A stretch of DNA of 64,000 nt from Adenanthera pavonina (lineage: Eukaryota; Streptophyta; Magnoliopsida; Fabales; Fabaceae). The position numbers and the translations under genes were made by a program. Position 1 is the first letter of the stretch, and every line of letters starts with the position of its first letter. The DNA is taken from contig JAIVEN010000022.1 of assembly GCA_026686845.1 (NCBI GenBank), forward strand, positions 27,068,001 to 27,132,000, written 5' to 3'. Positions 58,201-64,000 of the stretch are shown piece after piece. The notes beneath the pieces were generated by a model. It searched no databases, was not told where the DNA came from, and saw nothing but the letters and a program-made list of their open reading frames with translations.

Positions 58201-59548
58201 CATTCCTCATAAAGGAAATTGTTTATATTCTGTTGTTAATATAATGGTTCTATTGATAAATAATTTATAAATACTTCTATAAATACTTTTTAAGTTATGA
58301 GGTTTGCTCTGGCACTAGAATTTTTTCAAGACTCAAACAAGAGTTTAGGTTTTGTGAATGAGAACAAACTATATTGGGAAAACTATTTTTATTTAGGTTA
58401 ATAATGCTTGATTTTAATTTAATAATATTGGGTACCAAATAATTATATAAAAAATATTATGATTCCATAATCATTTTTTTAATATTTTAATCTTTAGAAG
58501 TAGCAAATTGCAATAGTTGAAAATTAAAGAAGTTTTCTATCTCTTTTTTTATTTTAACTTCTCACTCTTTTACCTTATAATCTATATTTATTTTTAGATA
58601 TTATTTTATTTCATTCATTAGTTTTGAGACCAAAGATATTAAAGAACAGCAAAACATATTAATATTTCAGCATAAAACAATTTATACTACTTTAATAAAA
58701 TTACACAGATATAAAAGAGTACATTATTAAAATATAAGGAGATTTTGCCTCTTATATTAATATAAAATGTTATTAACACTAAAATTAAAATGTGAAATTA
58801 TTCAAATGAAAGATGTAAATGAGAACATGAAAATTTAAAAAAAGAAAACAGACAAAAGAAAAGTAACAAATGGCAATTAAATATGAATGCAAACTAACAA
58901 TAAAGAGTAAAAGTTTTGGAGAAAAAAATCAAAACAATTTTTTTAGTATCAACCAGTTTTTAAAAATTATATTAGGCCTCAACTAACTGAATTAGTCGAA
59001 TCACCTGAGTGCAAAGTTCTCCCAAGGGCAATTTTTTCTACACATAGGACTTGAATTTAAGGCATTATTTAAAAAAAAATGTTCAACCCCTCGAACCAAC
59101 TATATATCACTGGTTGGGAAAATTATTATATATGATCTTGGTGTGTCGTGTTTTTAAATTATATTTAATAAAAATAATAAAAATCAAATAAATTAAAAGA
59201 GAGATCATATGGAAGGAAAAATGTTTTAATGAAAAAAAAGTGTTGGTGATTAAAAATAAAAATTAAAAGGATTAAAAAAATTACTAATTTATTTGATTTG
59301 AACATTAAAATTTTTGTTGCCTATATTAATTAAATTATCTAAGTGACATGATATTTTATGTAATAGTCTTTCAATATAAAGATGACTCGTAGGAGATGGC
59401 CCGTGGTGAGCAAAATAATTTCATGGAAGACACGTAGGAATGGATCATTTTTGAGAGAAAAATGAAAAGGGGAAAAGAATGAAAAGGGAGAAAAAGAAAA
59501 AGGAATTTATGTGAAAAACTATTTTTAGTTTGTAAGAAGCTTAAATAA
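55208..59548. other. AT-rich spacer with degenerate repeats; no gene seen
   Basis: Two stretches stand out by being less AT-rich and resembling common plant repeats: 56120-56720 (TTCGACCAGTCTGACCG on the left and CACCGGTTCGACCACTGAAC on the right) and 56930-57495 (ending CCCGACCGGTGTACACCC). Neither gives clean boundaries or target duplications. No coding sense. Confidence 0.5.
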
Positions 59549-59550
59549 TA

Positions 59551-59807
59551 CTTTTTAGTTCTAAATATAGGAATTTTCACCTCGATATTAAATGTAAGAC
59601 CCTTTTCAGAATATGAACAAATATTTATTATGTATTATAAAAAATATCCCGATTTAATAAGATGATAATGAGAGAGAAATTAATAAGGACATTTTTGAAA
59701 GAATATTATCATTTTTTTTAAAAAATAAGATATTTAACTAATTTTAACTCCCATATTTAATCTATGTGATTTGATTAAAATGATATTAGATTAAAGATAA
59801 GAGAGAG
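59551..59807. mobile_element. Degenerate Stowaway-like MITE
   Basis: The left end is TA followed by CTTTTTAGTTCTAAATATAG. The right end ATTAAAGATAAGAGAGAG inverts to CTCTCTCTTATC. Internal words GTAAGACCC, GAGAGAGAAATTAA and ATTTTAACTC parallel the element at 44931-45195, so both belong to one family. The right-hand TA is eroded. Confidence 0.6.
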
Positions 59808-61247
59808 CATATACTAAATATAATACACAGGGACTAATCTCTCGAGGTATTGTGGGGCGCTAAAGACGGGGACCTTTCTCAGGAAAGTTTTTTGCATACA
59901 CAAGAGCTCAAATTTGAAATCACTTGCTTAAACGGCCAGAGTTCCTTCCACTCAAGTTAATTTCTACAATTTCTTTCATATTTATCAAACCTCACCTTAA
60001 ATATCTCTCTTACTTAAATAAAAAATTACATGAAATTTCTTAGTATTTTACTACATGTTGTTTAGAAACTTATTTATCTGAGTTTTCTACACTTTTAAAA
60101 TAAAGTAAAATAGCATAAATTTATGTATTGAAATACATTGAAAATTTCTAATAAAGCCTTATTTTCTTCTAGCCATCTCTTCAATTGTTTAAATTGAAGG
60201 GCCAAACCTTAAGCAAATGTCTACACAAAACAAACTAAAAGAAAGAGTCAAATGTGTGTTTAAATTCTGCTATGACTGAAAATTTAATGGTAAGTAATTT
60301 ATAAATATCTTTGAAATGATGAAACCCATCTTTGACAATGATAAGCTTTTTCAATCCAAGTCTCCTAAACTTTTGACTAAAAAAAAAGATAGAAATAAGG
60401 GAGAGTGGACAAGTAGAGATAATATAGCCACAACGGGATATCTGGCTACTTAGTCACATATCGCATCTCTCAGTTCGTCAATTCTGCACTCATAATAAGA
60501 TACCATTGTCCATCACTATTTATCAGCAAGCAATGAAATGCAATTCCACTTTTCAATTATTGAATATATTTGATTTCTTTTTTATTTTTCATGTAAGATA
60601 CGGCAAGTTGGGAAAGGGAAACGCAAGTTGCAGCACATGGGTCTACCTGACAGTGAAATGACGAACGATGACGTTGATACACTCCTCATGGTTGGCTTCT
60701 GAGATTCCCTTTGATGGCCATTGTTTGGCTCTCCACTCAACTTTTCGCTGCCTCTCAATGGCTAAGTATCTGCGTCCACATTTCTCATTCTCATAGGTTC
60801 TTGCCTTCTCATTAGTTTTTTATATCTTACCAATATGTGGCCCTTCATCTCAGTTTAAAGCCATCTCCCTCCTGTTCCTACCCCACCGGGCCCACCAATA
60901 AAATTTGGATTTTAAGTCCTTTATGTGCATTCCCTCCATTCCCTCTCTGGCATGGAAAGGATTTCAAATATATTAAAAAAATTTTATTATATCATTAAAT
61001 TTTAAAAAAAAATTAAAATTTTTAATTTTATTTTTATTAATTTTACTCATTTTATTAAATATAATATTAATAATATAATAAATAAAGAATAAAAATAACA
61101 AATAACTATATATTTTATATTAAAAAATAAAAAAATCTCCAATGTTACTTATGTAATTTCAGGAAGAGGGAGTACTTCCAAGTATCAACCACCATCCAAG
61201 TATCAACCACTAAAGCCCACACAAACATCAATAAGAATGTTGATTTT

Positions 61248-61282
<35 letters not shown>

Positions 61283-61999
61283 AGACAATTTCTAAAAAAA
61301 TTTAAATATGTAAAATATAAGTCACCTTTTAAATATTAAATTTTATTTTTCATATTTACTCTCTATTAAAAGTTATGGTGGAGAAAAATTAAGAAAAATA
61401 TAAATAAAATTAGTTATAATTTAATATGGATAATATTAAAAAGTTATAATAAATTTTATAAATTTAAAAAATCTTAATTACGTTTAACTATTTACCTTAT
61501 TATATATAACTTGGTTAAAAGTGATTTATGATATAATTTTGCGGGAGTATATCTCAAAACTCTCATGGTAATAATAAGTACTTTTGAATTGCCGAATTGC
61601 CTCCGGTTCATCTCCAGTAATTATGCCCTTTTTTAAAGCAGTTTATGTATATTTTGCATGTATTGAATTTTATTATTTTTGTTTTCTCAGATATTCACAC
61701 CTTATAAATAATGTAATTTATTATAAATTTTATATTATATTGTGATACGGTGGTTTTGTGTTACAGAATTAATGAGAATGAAAAAAATAATTGTTTTGTT
61801 TGTACTTGTGTGGTCTACAAATATTTGGGTCCCTTTCTCGGTAATGATTAGCATCCTTGCGAGATGTGTAGAGTCTCGAGTGTGTGGTCTGAAAAAGGAT
61901 GTTCAATTCGAGAAACATTCCATTGCCACACAACAGAATCGATTAAACAATTTGTGCTAGGCTATAAATTTACTTTATAATTTAATACATTTAATTAAG
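59808..61999. other. AT-rich spacer; no gene seen
   Basis: Contains a 15-nt direct repeat with CCAAGTATCAACCAC (about 61178 and 61196) and the TC microsatellite at 61251-61280. An open frame at 61742-61960 has no recognisable domain. Confidence 0.5.
61251..61280. repeat. (TC)15 microsatellite
   Basis: Fifteen uninterrupted TC dinucleotides. Confidence 0.95.
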
Positions 62000-62001
62000 T
62001 A

Positions 62002-62285
62002 TTTTCTCAGTTTCAAAATATAATAAATAAATAATTAAATTATTAAAATAAAAAAAATAATTAACAATCTTAAATATATTATAAAGAATTTTTTTTTACA
62101 AATATCATCATTTAATATTTTTTGCTTTACTCTTTTCTCACTCATGTCTTTGAATAATAAGTTTATTTTAATTAAAAATAAAATTAGAAAAAACACATTT
62201 ATTTATTAGATAAAAATTATTTATTTTTTATATTTTAAAATAAAATATATTTAAAAATATTTTCTATATTTTGTAACGGACAGAG
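62002..62285. mobile_element. Stowaway-like MITE (284 bp)
   Basis: TA at 62000-62001 and 62286-62287. The left end TTTTCTCAGTTTCAAAATAT and the reverse complement of the right end CTCTGTCCGTTACAAAATAT are clear inverted repeats of Stowaway type. AT-rich and non-coding inside. Confidence 0.78.
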
Positions 62286-62331
62286 TAATTCTCAACTTTT
62301 CTTAAAAAAAAAAAAAGGTAATTCTTAGCTT
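62285..62331 (+). mobile_element. Candidate poly-A micro-insertion next to a MITE
   Basis: GTAATTCTCAACTTT (62285-62299) and GTAATTCTTAGCTTT (62317-62331) flank TCTT and a run of 12 A. The two copies differ at two positions, so the event would be old. It sits exactly at the right edge of the MITE. Confidence 0.4.
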
Positions 62332-64000
62332 TACACACATCGATTTTTTTTTTATTCCTTTTGCCAATTTGACCAACTGTTGATGAAAACAGTATTTGCA
62401 GAGTTGGTTTGCAAAATATAATTATGTACAGGCTCACATACCATCTTCACATTCAATGCCTCCTTTTTTCCCTATCCTTTTTTTTTTTTAATATAATGTA
62501 TATGTATTTTAGTGCATATCCAAATCCTCAACTAGCTCATTTAAGTGCAAATAGACACATGCACACAGTTTAAAGTGAATCGCATTGTTTATAATTTATA
62601 AATAGCTGGTTTTATTATATATTAATATTAATATATTATTGATAACAATTCAATAGAAAGCTACAAGGGAAAAATAGAGTTAGATATTTTCTGTTGGGTC
62701 GACAATAATACCAGATTGCTTTGCACTTCAAACTGAATGGGCCTCGTGTCATTCACTCTTGGGCTCTCAGTATAGTTGGTCCTGTCCATCCTATAACTGC
62801 CACCCGCTTCATATTTCGCTTCACACAGACACACACACCATGCAGCAGAGAGAAGTCCTACTTTTTTAAAATAAATAAATAAATATGGTTCAACAATCGA
62901 AAGCGGGTACGGTTGCAATTGTTGTATCTTATTAACGTTGTGGTCTATAATTAACAATAGAAAAGCATATACTAGTACTAAGGATTCCCCTAACAACCTC
63001 TTCCCCGAAATTCCAAATCATTGCCTCAAAATATGTCCCTTAATATGTTGCCTGTACCCCAAGGATAGGAATCATCCTCAAAATTCTCATACACAAGACT
63101 ACTATTAAAATTACATTTCCTTAACCTTTTGCTGTTTTCCTCATTTGCTTCCCTTCAGATTCTAGTGCACCAATAAATTATATATGTGGCTAGAAATCCA
63201 AGAGTTGAAAAAATTCTTCTCAGCTTTTGTTTAATAGTAAGATCCCATTATTCTACGCCTGAACAATTGAAAATCAGTTCTACACACACACACACAGAGT
63301 TACAGTGGAAGGAAATAAATATGGTGGAGCATTTCTGGGATTTGTAAGAGTACACATGACAAGGCAAAACAGCGTTTGGGCCATTTCGATTCTCTTGGAC
63401 GAAATGACTAATGATTTCTACAGCACATATGTATATGATATATGTGGGCCCTCTCATAATTCTAAAATCACATGATCCAGTTCAGCACCGTTGCCAGTGA
63501 AGAGCTGCATTTTTTTTCATGAGCTTTTAATTCATGGAAGAATACAAAGTCGTCCCTGTAAGTATACGGACACAACATGTAAGGAAGGGCGGATCAAACA
63601 GTTTACCCTCTTCATTTCAAAATGTAAATCTCATATTCCATGAAAAAAGTTGAAAGACCATGTGATATCATAGATAACTCTATGTTAGGGTTAATTATAT
63701 AGGAATATGTTGGGTGTGGGTTTCCATCCTATGTAGAGAAAGCACAAAATCTAAAAGTTTATTATATGTCTCATTTATTTAAGTGGAGAAGGGTCATACT
63801 AGCATATAAGAGTGATGTCATATTCAAGTTAGAATAGTTTCCTTTGAGAAAAAAGAAGAGAAAAACATTATTTTCGCATATTCACATAATTGTCACGAAA
63901 AAAATTCATTTGCGGATTCATTTACTGTTGGATCGAGCTGAAATTTTGTTGCCAAGTTTGAGATATCTGGTTCTTCATTTTCAATGGTTAGATCGTCATT
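62332..64000. other. AT-rich spacer to window end; no gene seen
   Basis: Only short ORFs. The final 80 nt (GGATCGAGCTGAAATTTTGT and following) resemble text often met in plant LTR retrotransposons, so an element may begin near the edge. Confidence 0.4.

Overview
The window is plant nuclear DNA from a dicot. It is AT-rich, has five protein genes with GT-AG introns and long AT-rich spacers full of microsatellites, MITEs and retrotransposon debris, plus one nuclear-type initiator tRNA-Met. The species cannot be named from the sequence alone.

Layout. 1-6976: 3' part of an L1-type LINE (plus strand), disabled by stops and frameshifts and split by two solo-LTR-like insertions (1787-3280 and 4860-6444). 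9966-10037: tRNA-iMet(CAT). 11581-12175: element with inverted-repeat arms. 17379-21524 (+): class I formin, FH6-like. 22215-24315 (-): BTB-TAZ protein, BT4/BT5-like. 31376-32722 (+): D5-type cyclin. 34802-38911 (-): autoinhibited P-type Ca2+-ATPase, ACA2-like, seven exons. 48325-49129 (+): class II LOB-domain repressor, LBD37/38/39-like. 51862-54409: a third solo LTR, sitting in the end of an inverted-repeat transposon. The remaining DNA is spacer with at least four Stowaway-like MITEs.

The genes do not form an operon; each has its own promoter. Their order is still informative. From memory, the Arabidopsis counterparts lie close together in two paralogous blocks: LBD39, BT5, CYCD5;1 and ACA2 on chromosome 4 (At4g37540 to At4g37640), and LBD37, FH6 and BT4 on chromosome 5 (At5g67420 to At5g67480). 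This window appears to hold both sets in one unfractionated block. Themes are growth and nutrient signalling: actin nucleation (formin), calmodulin-linked signalling (BT, ACA), G1/S entry (CYCD5) and nitrogen response (LBD37-39, BT).

The most unusual signals are small: a GC-AG intron in the Ca2+-ATPase; a 1-nt frame offset that turns the expected BT start into a five-codon upstream ORF; a truncated LINE with a 12-bp target duplication inside a BT intron; and several poly-A scraps flanked by exact or near-exact direct repeats, read here as extremely truncated retroposition events. No wholly new gene system was found.
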